A stretch of DNA of 64,000 nucleotides from Theropithecus gelada (lineage: Eukaryota; Chordata; Mammalia; Primates; Cercopithecidae), in contig NC_037689.1 of assembly GCF_003255815.1 (NCBI RefSeq), forward strand, positions 52,684,875 through 52,748,874, written 5' to 3'. A program made the position numbers and the translations under genes. Numbering within the stretch: the first letter of the stretch is position 1; each line of letters opens with the position of its first letter. Of this stretch, positions 46,506-58,859 are shown piece by piece. The notes beneath the pieces are model-generated. The model saw nothing but the letters and a program-made list of their open reading frames with translations. It made no database searches and was not told where the DNA came from.

Positions 46506-47191
46506 CCAGTTCTACTTTTAATTTATTTAGAAACCTCACTATTGTTTTCCACAGTGGCTGCACTAATCTACATTCCCATCAACAGTGTTGATGAGAAAAG
46601 TTCCCTTTTCTCCGAACCCTTGTTAACATTTGTAATTTCTTGTTTTTTTGATAAAAGCCATCATAACAGATGTGAGATGATCTCATAATTTTGGTTTACA
46701 TTTCCCTGATAATTAGCATACTGGCTATTTTTATGTCCTCTTGGACAAATGTTTATTGAGATCCTTTGCCCATTTTTAAACCAATTTATCCTATTTTATT
46801 TTATTTTTGCTATTGAGTTAGGTGAGCTCATATATTTTGGTTGATAACCCCTTATTATATGTAGCTTGCAAATATTTTCTCCCAACCTATAAATTGCCTT
46901 CTCATTTTGTTAACTGTTTCCTTTGCTGTTCAGAAGCCTTTTTGTTTGATGTGATCCCACTTGTTTGGTTTTTGGTTGCTTATGCTTTTGATGTCATAAC
47001 CAAAAAAAATCATTGCTATGACCCATGTCAAACTCTTTTCCTATGTGTTGAGTTTTATGGTTTCAGGTTTTATGTTTGGGTTTTTAATACATTTAGGTTT
47101 GGGCGGGTTTTTTCATGCATGTATGGCATAAGGGTCCAATTTCATTCTTTTACACGTGGATATCCGGTTTTCCTTGTGCTACTTAATGAAA

Positions 47192-47196
<5 letters not shown>

Positions 47197-47229
<33 letters not shown>

Positions 47230-47514
47230 GGGGGGGACGGAGTCTTGCTCTGTCGCCCAGGCTGGAGTGCAGTGGCTGGATCTCAGCTCACTGTAAGCTC
47301 CGGCTCCCGGGTTTACATCATTCTCCTGCCTCAGCCTCCCGAGTAGGGACTACAGGCGCCCACCACCTCGCCCAGCTAGGTTTTTTCGTATTTTTTAGTA
47401 GAGATGGGGTTTCACCGTGTTAGCCAGGATGGTCTCGATCTCCTGACCTCGTGATCCGCCCATCCCAGCCTCCCAAAGTGCTGGGATTACAGGCTTGAGC
47501 CACCGCGCCCGGCC
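47197..47514 (-). mobile_element. Alu (AluYR-type), antisense
   Basis: The duplication GAAAAGACT lies at 47188-47196 and 47516-47524. Monkey-type changes; tail of about 32 T followed by G8. Confidence 0.94.
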
Positions 47515-47977
47515 CGAAAAGACTATTGTTTCCCCATGGTGTCATCTTGGTGCCCTTATCAAAAGTTAGTTGACCGTATATTCTGGGTTTACTGCTGGGT
47601 TTTTCTATTCTGTTCCATTGGTCTATGTGTCTGTTTATGCTACTGCTATAATGTTTTGGTTACAAAAGCTTTGTGTAGTAGATTTTGAAATCAGGTAGCA
47701 TGATACCTCCAGCATTGTTCTTTTTGCTCAGGATTGCTTTGGCTGTTTGGGGTCTTCATGGTTCCCTATGAATTTTATAATTTCTATTTTTGTGAAAAAA
47801 GACATTGGAATTTTGATAGGAATACAAATTAAAAGCTCAACTCCTTCTATCTAATTCAATGCAAATTGCATTGAATCTATAGATTGTTTTGGGTAGTACA
47901 GACATCTTAACTATTTTTCCAATCTGTGAAAAATATTCTGTTTATTTGTGTCTTCAATTGTTTTTCAATTTTTGTCT

Positions 47978-48253
47978 TTTTGAGGCAGTTGTCCAGGCTG
48001 TAGGGTAGTGACACAATCATGACTCACTGAAGCCTCCAACTCCTGGGTTTAAGCATTTAAGTAGGTATGACTACAGGCATGCACCATCACACCTGGCTAG
48101 TGGTTTTTATTTAATTTTTTTTTTTTTTTTTTTTTGTAGAAACAGGTCTCACTATGTTTCCCAGGCTGGTCTCAAACTTCTGACTTCAAGTGATCCTCCC
48201 ACGTCAGCCTCCAAAAGTGTTGGGATTACAGGCATGAGCCATCATGCCTGGCC
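47978..48253 (-). mobile_element. Old AluJ, antisense
   Basis: Highly diverged ('gaggcagttgtccaggctg'), with parts of the left arm lost. Confidence 0.82.
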
Positions 48254-48439
48254 TCTTTCAATGTTTTATAGTTCTCTCTGTACACACCTTTGACCTTTGG
48301 TTTAATATATTCCCAACTATTTTTTAATGCTATTGTAAGTGGGATTGTCTTCTTGATTTCTTTTACAGATAGTTCATTGTTAGTGTATAGAGAATCACTG
48401 CTGATTTTTCTTTGTTGTTGAGATTTTATTTTTCTGTCT

Positions 48440-48737
48440 ATTTTTTTTTTTTTTTTTTGAGATGGCATCTTGTTCTGTCACTGAGGCTGGAGTGCAGTGG
48501 TGTGATCTTGGCTCACTGTAACCTCCCCTCCCAGGTTCAAGCGATTCTCTTGCCTCAGCTTCCTGAGTACCTGGGATTACAGGCACACGCCACTACACCC
48601 GGCTAATTTTTGTATTTTTAGTAGAGACGAGGTTTCACCATGTTGGTCAGGCTGGTCTCGAACTCTTGACCTCGTGATCTGCCCGCCTCCACCTCCCAAA
48701 GTGCTGGGATTACAGGCATGAGCCACCATGCCCAGCC
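48440..48737 (-). mobile_element. AluS, antisense
   Basis: 'tgttgttgag' at about 48412 and again after 48737 is the probable duplication. Confidence 0.9.
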
Positions 48738-49074
48738 TGTTGTTGAGTTTTTAAAATAAGTATCTTGCAACTTTACCAAACTCATTTATTGGTTCTAACC
48801 GTTCTTTAGAGTCTTTGGGGTTTTCTATATATAAAATGATATTGTCTTCAAACAGGGACAATTTAACTTCCTTTCCAATTTGAATGCCTTTTATTTCTTG
48901 ACTGGGACTTCCAGTCAAGAAAAGTAAAACAGAAGTGACAAGAATGGGCATCTTTGTCTTGTTCCTGATTTATTTTACAGAAAAAGCTTTCAACTTTTCC
49001 ACATTCAGTATGCTAGCTATGAACTTCTCATATATGGCCTTTATTATGTTGAGGTACATTCCTTCTTTTATATA

Positions 49075-49395
49075 TTGGCAAACTATAGTTGTATATATTT
49101 ATGGAGTACAAACTGATGGTATGATTTTAAAAAAATACAATGTGGAATAATTAAGTCAAGCTAACCTACCCATCATCTCAAATTTTTGACATTTTTTGTG
49201 ATGAGAACATTTGAGATTTACACTTAGTGACATTGAAATGTTCAGTACTCAGTTGTTAGCTATAATCGCCAAACTGTGCAATAGCTCTCAAAAAACATCA
49301 AACTTATTTCTCCTATCTGAGGCTTTTTACCCTTTGACCATCATCTCCCCATTCCTCCAGCCCCCATCCTCTGGTAACCTGTCCCTGCCCTCCTA
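49075..49395 (-). mobile_element. L1 3' UTR, antisense (second element)
   Basis: 'tatatttatggagtacaaac' and the 'ccatcatctcaaatttttga' section are L1MA/L1PB 3' UTR. It abuts the preceding antisense L1. Confidence 0.7.
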
Positions 49396-50219
49396 GTTTA
49401 AAAACTGTCTTCTTGGCTAAATATATTTAAGTCATTGCCTAGCATATTACAAAAGTACCAATTACGTATATTCATATATTTAAAATATTCTTGTAAGCAT
49501 AAATACTCTTGTTAACAAACAGGAAAGCACTACTTTCTTTCCAAATAACATTTTAGAAAATTATAATGATGAGGATAGCTATTGGCTAATATACTACTTT
49601 CTATGGCCAAAATTCCAGAGCACCATTTAAAGTACTTCACAAAGATTTGTCCAGTTTTCTGGTGAGAACATTTAAATCCTCTTAAAAACTTGTTATTTGA
49701 GGTATTGCAAAGGATAGATCAAACCACCTTAAAGGGGGAGAAATGTGGAGCAGAAGTTTCTCATGTAACCTATCAACTGTAGAGCTAGATTCATGGCCAC
49801 AAAGGCACCAGTGATCTTTCTCACAGCAGACAGAATCGGAGAGAATCCTCCCCAGAAAGGGATATCTGACCTGAAAACTCTGGGTGCCCATCTCTACAGT
49901 GTTCTGGCCAATGAAGAAGGAAGACTTCCTTTCCAACTGCAATACAGAAAGGTCTGGGGAAGAACTTTGGCCCAACTGGAGCCATGTGCCCACCCCTCAG
50001 ATTTACTGTGACAATGGAATGAAAAGACTACAGTTAGCAGTTCCAGAAGCACATGGATGAAGTGAGGTAGGAGCAGCCTCCTAAAGATCATTCTGTCAAG
50101 ATAGATAGCAAATATTCTCCGAATAAAGCCTATAATCCAGCTGTGAGCAAAGCTATCTAAACACAGCAGAATACAATGCAAAGCCTTACTGAAGACTCTT
50201 TTAAATGACCATTGTAAGT
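49396..50219. other. Unassigned intergenic DNA
   Basis: 49396-49780 is AT-rich and empty. 49790-50190 is better ordered and holds overlapping short open frames on both strands, but resembles no family I know; probably an old LTR or DNA transposon. Confidence 0.4.
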
Positions 50220-50380
50220 TCCAGTTTTCTAAGAAGTTATAACAAACTCTTACGCACTTTATAACAGACCCCCAATATATAGAGCAAAAATTGACAGAAA
50301 TATGAGGATAGACAAACCCATAGATATAGTGGGAGATACTAACCTACCTGCTCAGTTTAATATATCAAGAAAATAAGAAG
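50220..50380 (+). mobile_element. Older L1 ORF2 fragment (left part)
   Basis: 'tagtgggagatactaaccta' is the endonuclease-domain region of an old L1 ORF2. It continues at 57187-57270 on the other side of the younger L1. Confidence 0.75.
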
Positions 50381-52057
50381 ATGGCTGGCTAAACACAGCC
50401 AGGTGGAACAGCTGCCACCAAGGGATCAGGACAACTGGTGTACTCCTAGCCGATCTTCAGAGGGAAGGCACTGAGACTGGAAGGAGGGAAGATACAGAAG
50501 CTGGGCTGAAGGGGGAGGAAGCTAGAGCTACTGCACACTGGGATTCATACCTGGCCCCTAACGACTCTGGAGCAATGGGTGAGTTGAACAGGCAAGGAGA
50601 AACCTGATCTGGCACTGGGCCTCTGGAATCCCGGCAGGAGACCACTCGACCACCACAGAAACTTGAGTTGGCCAGGAAATCTGCTTAGAGAAGTAGTAGG
50701 GGCAGTATCCAGCTGGTGTGGAGCCCAGAGGGTTTGGCAGGGGAGCATGTGTAGTGGAGCATGGCCAGCAAAGTCCATCCTCCTAGGCTCAACTTTATTC
50801 CATAGGAGACTTTAGCCCTAGGAGAACTGTCAGACCTCAACTCTGTAGGGTGGTCTTGCTTATCAGATGGGGCTGGTCCTGCCTGAGTACCACTTGGAGC
50901 AGGCCTCATGTGCACTGGGGGCCCACATCATAGCTGCTGCACTGGCAGACTATGCTTGACCAGCAGAGAGGGCGTCATGGCCATGCACTAGCCCAGCCAA
51001 CCCCACATTGCTTTGCCAGTGCAGTTCCTGTGTGCAGGGGTAGATCTTGCCTTCCCTGCCTTACCAGCATGCGTGTGCACATGCACCCTCCCCTGCCACT
51101 GCTGATGGAGTGAGTGCACTCCAATCCTTTCCTCCTACCATATCACCATTGCAATGGGAGCCTTGATGGGCACAGAGCCCACCAGTGCCTTCCCCCGCCA
51201 GCACCCAACCCCTGCACTGATACTGCCACCAGTTTGAAACTAGGCACAGAGAACAGTGGGCCCTCCCCAGCCCTGAGTGGCTACCTCTGCCTGTGTGAAC
51301 ATGCACAGAGAAAGCACACAGTCTTGCACGTGCCAGTACCCCAACACCTTGCTAACACCACCACTATCTCAACCTGTGTACACGGTTGCCAGCAGGGGTT
51401 CCTCCAGCTCCTGGAGCCATGTTAGCTCCACTGCAGCTGCAAATGCCCACACAGAAGCTGGTAGCCTGGCACCTGCTAGCACCCTGCTGCAGCCAACAGG
51501 TGTGCACACAGCTCCGCTGCTGCTGGCATGTATGAACAAGAATGGATCCTACTGCCACCATCCTATGAAATGCTTTGGTTGGCACCATCCATCAGAGTGT
51601 TGTGACCAGCGGTCTGGGAGTACCTCAGCCCCCCAACCCAGAACAGTGGGTTCCTAACTTTGAGGAGCCAGAGAACAAAGTTGGGGCCCAAAACCAGTAC
51701 CCCAGAGTTAGAGCATGCAGCCTAGGAGTCAGGAGCTGAACCTATGGCTCCTATTCTAGAAACGAAGCCAGTTGACTGAATTCACCTTATACCACAGTCA
51801 AACCCTCAAGGTTACCAAGAGCTATATCACCTCTGCAGCAGGGGTTCTTAACCAGACTGTGATGGCTGAAATGACAGAAATAGAATTCAAAATATGGATA
51901 AGAACAAAGATCATTGAGATGCAGGAGTATATGGGAACCCAGTCCAAGAATCACAGTAAAACAGTACAGGAGCTGACAGAGAACCTAGCCAGTATATAAA
52001 AGTACATAACCTAATAGAGCTGAAAAACACAAATTTTGTAATGCAATCGCAAGTATT

Positions 52058-52354
52058 TTTTTCTTCTTCTTGAGACAGAGTCTTGCTCTGTTGCCCAGGC
52101 TGGAGTGCAGAGGGGTGATCTTGGCTCATTGCAACCTCTGCCTCCCAGGTTCAAGCGATTCTTGTGCCTCAACCTCCTGAGTAACTGGGATTACAGGTAT
52201 GCACCATCATGCCTGGCTAACTTTTGTATTTTTAGTAGAGATGGGGTTTCACCATGTTGACCAGGTTGGTCTTGAACTCCTGGTCTCAAGTAATCCACCT
52301 GTCTGGCCCTCTCAAAGTGCTGGGATTACAGGCATGAGCCACCATGCCCTGCCA
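52058..52354 (-). mobile_element. AluS, antisense (in L1 ORF1)
   Basis: The duplication CAATCGCAAGTATT lies at 52044-52057 and 52358-52371. Confidence 0.94.
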
Positions 52355-52831
52355 ACACAATCGCAAGTATTATCAGCAGAATAGACCAAGCGAAGGAAAG
52401 AATCTCAGAGCTTCAAGAGTGGCTTTCTGAAATAAGACAGTCAAGAATAGAGAAGAGAATGACAAGGAACAAACAAAACCTCTGAAAATATGGGATTATA
52501 AAAGACCAAATCTACCATGCATTCATGTCTCTGAAGGAGGGGAGGGAGAGTGTAAGCACCTTGGAAAACATATTTCAGGATATCATCCATGAGAACTTCC
52601 CCAGTCCAGCTAGAGAGACCAGCAGTCAAATTCAGGAAATGCAGAGAGCTCCAGTAAGATATTTCACAAGATCATCCCCAAGACACATAATTATCAGATT
52701 CTCCAAGCTCATAATAAAAGAAAAAATGTTAAAGGCAGCTAGAGAGAAAAGCCAGGTCACCCATCAGACTAACAGTGAACCTCTTAGAAACCCTACAAGC
52801 CAGAAGAGATTGGGGGCCAATATTCAAACCT

Positions 52832-53122
52832 TTATTTTGAGACAGTGTCTCACTTCTGTTGCCCAGGCTGCAGTTCAGTGGCACAATCTCAGCTCACTGC
52901 AGCCTCAAACTCCTGGACTCAGGTGATCTTCCCACCTCAGCCTCCTGGGTAGGTGGGACTACAGGTGTATGCCACCATGCCCAGCTAATTTTTGTATTTT
53001 TAGTAGAGGCAGGGGTCTCGCCATGTTGTCCAGGCTAGTCTTGAACTCCTGGACTCCAGTGATCTGCCTAACTTGGCCTCCCAAAGTGATGGGATCACAG
53101 GTGTGGGCCACTGCACCTGGCC
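52832..53122 (-). mobile_element. AluJ/S, antisense (in L1 ORF1)
   Basis: 'atattcaa' on both sides. L1 sequence resumes at 'tatattcaacgttcttg'. Confidence 0.91.
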
Positions 53123-53158
53123 TATATTCAACGTTCTTGAAGAAAAATACTAACCAAG

Positions 53159-53461
53159 GGCCAGGTATGGCTGCTCATGCCTATAATCCCAGCACTTTGA
53201 GAGGCCAAGGCAGGCGGATCACTTGAAGCCAGGAGTTTGAGACCAGCCTGGGCAACATTGTGAAACCCCGTCTCTATTAAAAATACAAAAATTAGCCGGG
53301 GCATGGTGGTGCGTTCCTGTAATCCCAGCTACTTGGTTGGCTGAGGCACGAGAATCACTTGAACCTGGGAGGCAGAAGCTGCAGTGAGCCAAGATCATGC
53401 CACTGTACTCTAGCCTGGGTGACAGAGCAATACTCTGTCTCAAAAAAAAAAAAAAAAAAAG
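53159..53461 (+). mobile_element. AluS, sense, at an L1 deletion
   Basis: Full Alu with about 20 A, but no matching flanks: late ORF1 on the left, ORF2 reverse-transcriptase region on the right after 'gaggggggcggg'. Confidence 0.9.
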
Positions 53462-54318
53462 AGGGGGGCGGGAGGCAGTAATTACCACTGACCCCACAGA
53501 AACACAAATAACCAGCAGAGAATATTATGAACATCTTTATGTATACAAACTAGGAAACCTAGAAGAAATGGATAAATTCCTGGACACATATATCCTCCCA
53601 AGACTGAACCAGGAAGAAATGGAATCCCTGAACAGACAATAATAAGCTCCTAAATTGAATCAGTAATAACTTACCAACCAAAAAAGGCCTAGGACCAGAA
53701 AGATTCACAGCTGGATTCTACCAGTTGTACAAAGAAGAACTTGTACCATTCCTACTGAAACTACTCCTAAAAATTGGGGAGGAGGGACTCCTCCCTAACA
53801 AATTCTATGAGGCCAGCATCATGATGATACTAAGACCTGGAAGTGACACAAGAAAAAAAGAAAACTTCAGGCCAGTATCCTTTGTGGACATTAATGCAAA
53901 AGTCCTCAACAAAATATTAGCAAACTGAATCCAGAAGTACATCGAAAAGCTTATTCACCACGATCAAGTAGGCTTTATCTCTGGGATGCAAGGTTGGTTC
54001 AACATATACAAGTCAATAAATGTGATTCATCACATAAATAAAACTAAAGACAAAAATCACATGATATCTTAACAGATGCAGAAAAGGCTTTTGATAAAAT
54101 TCACCCTTCATGTTAAAAACTCTCAGTAAACTAGGTATTGAAGGGATGAACATACCTCAAAATAATAAGAGCCAGCTACGATACTGAATGGGCGAAAGTT
54201 TGAAACATTTCCCTTGAAAACCAGCACAAGAAAAGGATGCCCTCTCTCACCATTCCTGTTCAACATAGTATTGGAAGTCCTGGCCAATGACTGAAACAAG
54301 GTAAAAAAAGTAAGGGGT

Positions 54319-54618
54319 GGCTGGCACGGTGGCTCACGCCTGTAATCCCAGCACTTTGGGAGGTCAAGTTGGGCAGATCACGAGGTCAGGAGCTGGAGAC
54401 CAACTTGGCTAACACGGTGAAACCCCATCTCTGCTAAAAATACCAAAAATAGCCGGGTGTGGTGGCATGCGCCTGTAGTCCCAGCTACTTGGGAGGTTGA
54501 GGCAGGAGAATTGCTTGAACCTGAGAGGTGGATGTTGCAGTGAGCCAAGATTGTGCCACTGCACTCTAGCCTGAGAGACAGAGTGAGACTCAGTCTCCAA
54601 AAAAAAAAAAAAAAAAAA
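54319..54618 (+). mobile_element. AluS, sense (in L1 ORF2)
   Basis: Full length with an A-tail of about 20. L1 reverse-transcriptase sequence on both sides. Confidence 0.92.
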
Positions 54619-55873
54619 GGCATCCAAATTGGTAAAGAGAAAGTCAGGTATCAGAAAACCCCATAGTCTCGGCCTGAAAGCTCTTTAACCTGATAAATAA
54701 CTTCAGCAAAGTCTCGGGATATAAAATCAATGTACAAAAATCACTAGCATTCCTGTACACCAACAACAGTCAAGCTGAAAGCCAAATCAAGTATGCAATC
54801 TTGTTCACAATTGCCACAAACAGAATAAAATACCTAGGAATATAGCTAACTGGGGAGGTGAAAGATAAGGAGAACAATAAAACACTGCTCAATGAAATCA
54901 GAGATGACACAAATGGAAAATCATTCCATGCCTGTAGATAAGAATCAATATCATTAATATGGCTATACTGCCCAAAGCAATTTATAGATTCGTTGCTATT
55001 CTTTTCAAACTACCAATGGCATTCTTCACAGAACTAGAAAGAAAAACCTATTTTAAAATGTATATGGAACCGAAAAAGAACCCAAATAGCCAAGGCAACC
55101 CTAAGCAAAAAGAACAAAGCTGGAGGCATCACACTACCCAACTTCAGACTATATTACAGGGCTATAGTAACCAAAACTGAATGGTACTGGTACAAAAACA
55201 GACACACTGAGCAATGGAACAGAATAGAGAACTCAGATAAGGCCACACACCTACAAACAACCATCTGATCATTGACAAAGCTGACAAAAACAAGCAATGG
55301 GGAAAGGACTCCCTATTTAATAAATAGTGCTGGGATAACTGCAAAAGATTGAAACTGGACCCCCTCCTTATACCATATTACAAAACCCAACTCAAGATGG
55401 CTTAAAGACTTAAAACCCAAACTATAAAAACCCTGGAAAACAACCTGGGAACTACCATTCTGGACATAGGAACTGGAAAAGATTTCATGATGAAGACGTC
55501 AAAAGCAATTGCAACAAAAGCAGTAACTCACAAATGGTATCTAATCAAAGCAAAGAGCTTCTGCACAGCAAAAGAAACTAACAATGGAGTAAACAGAGAA
55601 CCTACAGAATGAGAAAAAATATTTGCAAACTATGCATCTGACAAAGGTCTAACATCCAGCATTTATAAGGAACTTAAACAAATTTACAAGAGAAAAACCC
55701 CATTACAAAGTGGGCAAAGGACATGAACAGACACTTTTCAGAAGAAGACATACATGTGGCCAACAAGCATATGAAAAAAAGCTCAATATCACTGATCATT
55801 AGAGAAATGCAAATTGAAACTACAATGAGATACCATCTCATGCCTACCAGAATGGCTATTACTAAAAAGTCAA

Positions 55874-56162
55874 GGCTGCAGTGACTCATGCCTGTAATCC
55901 CAGCACTTTAGGAGGCCAAGGCAGGTGGATCATGAGGTCAGGAGTTTGAGACCAGCCTGGCCAACATGGTGAAACCCTGTCTGTACTAAAAATACAAAAA
56001 TTAGCTGGGCATGGTGGTGTGTTCCTGTAATCCCAGCTACTCCAGAGGCCGAGGCAGGAGAATTGCTTGAACCTGGGAGGTAGAGGTTGTAGTGAGCTGA
56101 GATTGTGCCACTGCACTCCAGCCTGGGGGACTGAGCAAGACTCCTTCTCAGGGGGTGGGGGG
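55874..56162 (+). mobile_element. AluS, sense, with G-rich tail
   Basis: AAAGTCAA lies at 55866-55873 and 56163-56170. The 3' end is GGGGGTGGGGGG instead of an A-run. Confidence 0.92.
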
Positions 56163-56225
56163 AAAGTCAAAACAGATACTTGTGAGGTTGCAGAGAAAAA
56201 GGATTGGTTATATACTGCTGGTGGG

Positions 56226-56593
56226 TGTATTAGCCTGTTCTCGCATTGCAATAAGGACCTACCTGAGACTGGGCAATTTATGAAGAAAAGAGGTTTAATT
56301 GACTCACAGTTCCACAGGCTGTGCAGGAAGCATGGCTGGGGAGGCCTCAGGAAATTTACAATCATGGCAGAAAGCGAAGGGGAAGCAAGTACATCTTCAC
56401 ATGGTGGAGAAGGAGAGAGAGAGTGGGAAGTGTGACATACTTTTAAAAAACCAGATCTCGTAAGCACTCAGATCACATGAACAGCAAGTCCACCCCCATG
56501 ATCCAGTCACCTCCCAGCTTGCCACTCCTCCAACACGTGGTGATTACAACTCAACATGAGATTTGGGCAGGGATACAAATCCAAACCATATCA
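56226..56593 (-). mobile_element. THE1/MST-type solo LTR, antisense (in L1)
   Basis: 368 bp; TGTATTAGCC start, CCAAACCATATCA end. Exact 5-bp duplication GTGGG at 56221-56225 and 56594-56598. Confidence 0.94.
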
Positions 56594-57186
56594 GTGGGAG
56601 TGTAAATTAGTTCAACCATTGTGGAAAGCAGTGTGGTGATTCCTCAAAGCCCTAAAAAACAGAACTATCATTTGACCCTGCAATCCCATTACTGGGTATA
56701 TACCCAAAGGAATAGAAATCTATCATAAAGACACATGCACATGTATGTTCACTGCAGCACTATTCACAGTAGCAAACACATGAAATCTAAATGCCTATGA
56801 ATGGTAGACTGGTTAAAGAAAATGTGGTACATAAACACCATGGAATACTACAGCCATAGAAAGGAATGAGACCATGTCCTTCGCAGGAACATAGATGGAG
56901 CTGAAGGCTGTTATCCTTAGCAAACTAACGCAGGAACAGAAAACCAAATACCACATGTTCTCACCTTTAAATGGGGCTAAATTATGAGAACACATGGATA
57001 CATAGAGGGGAACAATTGACACTGAGGGCCTGAGGGTAGAGGCTGGGAGGAGGGAGAGCAGCAGAAAAAATAACTAATAGGTATGAGACTTAATACCTTA
57101 GTGATGAAATAGGCAGTACACCAAACCCCTGTGACATGAGTCTAAATAACAAATCTGCACATGTACCCCAAACCTAAAAAATAAAA

Positions 57187-57270
57187 TTGAGGATATAGAC
57201 AATTTGAACCATGCAATTACATTTGATTTAATAGAAATACAGCAGCCAATAACCAATTCCATCATGACTG
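57187..57270 (+). mobile_element. Older L1 ORF2 fragment (right part)
   Basis: 'ttgaggatatagacaatttg' continues the frame of 50220-50380 once the 6.8-kb insertion is removed. Confidence 0.72.
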
Positions 57271-58470
57271 ATACTGAAACAGTAGTCTTAGCTCACTGGG
57301 TTACCTTCCAAAATTCATTCCAAGAAGATTCACATAGACATTGACATTATAGAAAGATGGCCTAAACTATCATAGGGAAGTTAGAATTCACTTACTACTT
57401 CCTTGTCTGATCCTTTTTTTCCCTCTTCCTCTTCTAATGAGTTAGAAACTTGATGCCTCTGAAATCATCCTGTTAGATTAATAGCAGGTCTGTAACTAGG
57501 GTAATGTTCTATTTGTCCATATTCTTATTATGTTTTTACCATGTATATAGTCTCAGTAATAGAAATCTGGTAAATGGAGACAACTTAAACTACATTTATG
57601 TGTCTCATGTATATCTGTAACAATTTTGGTGAGAAAGACCCCATGGAAAAACCAATAAACTTGCCAAAATTCCTACTAGAAAGTCATTTGGAAATTGATC
57701 AGGGCAGCCAAGAACTGAATAAGGAGCACATGAAAAATTAGAACCTGCTGAAAGAACAAAATATAGTCTGTTCAAAACCCAAAACCTCTTCAAAAAGGTG
57801 GAGGCCCTTGGGCATCTGCTGCTCATTCTTGCATAGAGGAGGTACTCTTGTCAAAAGGCCCTTGTAATGAGTCAAGTAAAGGAAATATTTATTATATGGA
57901 TTTTTTTAAAAAAAGCAAATGGGAACTACTTATTACTTGTCGGTATTTGTGAGTTTTATGGCTGTGACTTATTTGCTGCCAAACAAACAAGTAAGTGCTG
58001 TATCTCCTAGCGACTCCCTCAGTCACCATTCCTGGTACTCTGTTGTCAAATGGCCTGTCAGTTGGTTTTTATTCTAGCATGTGTTTTAAATAAGTTTTCA
58101 AAGTGGGGAATAGTTAAATCTATTTCTTCTTTTCAGAAGTCTTAACTTTGCTTGGAAGCTATTAACAAGATTGAAATCCGTAGAAAAAAAAGGTTGAAGA
58201 GGAATTTGCTGAAATGTTAACAGTAGTTATCTGTTAGCAATGAAATTTTAGTTAATTTTACTTTCCTCTTTGCACTTATTTTTCTACTGTGAACATAAAT
58301 TGCAAAATCAGAAGGAAAAAAGACACTAAAATAGAAAGCATTTATGGCAAAGGCCATTTAAAGTCATTCCATTTCTCAGGGCAATCATTTAATCTTTATA
58401 AGCAGAAGATATTTACTGCCATCATTTATCCTTGTATCCTCCATAGCTCCTAGTTTAAAAAAAAAAAAAC
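57271..58470. other. Intergenic DNA, nothing recognised
   Basis: AT-rich. The open frame at 57605-57826 (-) has no family resemblance. Confidence 0.45.
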
Positions 58471-58778
58471 CAGCCAGGTGTAGTGGTTCACACCTGCAAT
58501 CCTAGCACTTTGGGAGGCCAAGGTGGGTGGATCCCTAAGCCCAGGAGTTCGAGACCAGCTTGGGCAACATGGCAAAACCCTGTGTCTGCAAAACATACAA
58601 AATTAGCTGGGCATGGTGGCATGTGCCTGTAGTCCCAGCTACTTGGGAGGCTGAGGTGGAAGAATCACCTGAGCCCAAGGAGGTCAAGGCTGCAGTGAGC
58701 TGTGATTGAACCACTGCACTCCAGCCTGGGCAACAGAAAGAGACCTTGTCTCAAAGACAAAACAAACAAACAAACACC
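58471..58778 (+). mobile_element. AluJ/S, sense
   Basis: Preceded by an A-run; tail of CAAA units. Confidence 0.88.
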
Positions 58779-58859
58779 ACACATAATAAAGAAGTGTAAG
58801 GCACAATACTAAGCATTGTAAGAGATAAGGGATTATCATAAACACATGTAAAGAATTTA

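Larger units (their letters stand above)
45395..49074 (-). mobile_element. L1 ORF2 3' part, antisense, broken by Alus
   Basis: The pieces 45395-45756, 46506-47196, 47516-47977, 48254-48439 and 48738-49074 read on the minus strand as consecutive L1 ORF2 segments from the C-terminal region back into the reverse-transcriptase part. Many stops; primate L1PB/L1MA age by look. The long + strand open frame at 46822-47346 is the reverse reading of this element. Confidence 0.85.
51772..53158 (+). pseudogene. L1 ORF1 remnant
   Basis: The N-terminal part reads MAEMTEIEFKIWIRTKIIEM, an L1 ORF1 coiled-coil start, and stops at 51997-51999. Further pieces lie at 52372-52831 (trimerisation and RNA-binding region, with 'MQRAPVRYFTRSSPRHIIIR') and 53123-53158. 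Interrupted by Alus at 52058 and 52832. Confidence 0.82.
53462..57120 (+). pseudogene. L1 ORF2 remnant (reverse transcriptase to C terminus)
   Basis: Recognised from translated pieces such as GNLEEMDKFLDTYILPRLNQ (about 53549-53615) and NFRPVSFVDINAKVLNKILA. A TGA at 53926-53928 replaces the usual Arg codon. The short stretch encoding the catalytic FADD box is deleted near 54650. Interrupted at 54319, 55874 and 56226. Confidence 0.85.
50381..57186 (+). mobile_element. Sense L1 (L1PB/L1MA age), internally deleted, with nested insertions
   Basis: In order: 5' UTR 50381-51771; ORF1 remnant in pieces 51772-53158; ORF2 from the start of the reverse-transcriptase domain, 53462-55873; and, after an Alu and a THE1 LTR, the ORF2 end and 3' end 56594-57186 with an A-rich tail. 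The endonuclease part of ORF2 and the end of ORF1 are missing at the Alu at 53159-53460. Stops and deletions make it inactive. Confidence 0.9.

Noticed and set aside
46822..47346. 174-codon open frame on +
   Set aside because: It is the reverse-strand reading of an antisense L1 ORF2 and finishes inside an Alu.
49682..50181. Overlapping open frames of 72-103 codons
   Set aside because: No family resemblance, no splice or promoter signals; probably a decayed repeat.
56067..56435. 122-codon open frame
   Set aside because: A fusion of Alu, a short L1 piece and a THE1 LTR.
53462..57186. L1 ORF2 as an active reverse transcriptase
   Set aside because: Missing endonuclease domain, deleted FADD box, TGA at 53926 and several insertions.
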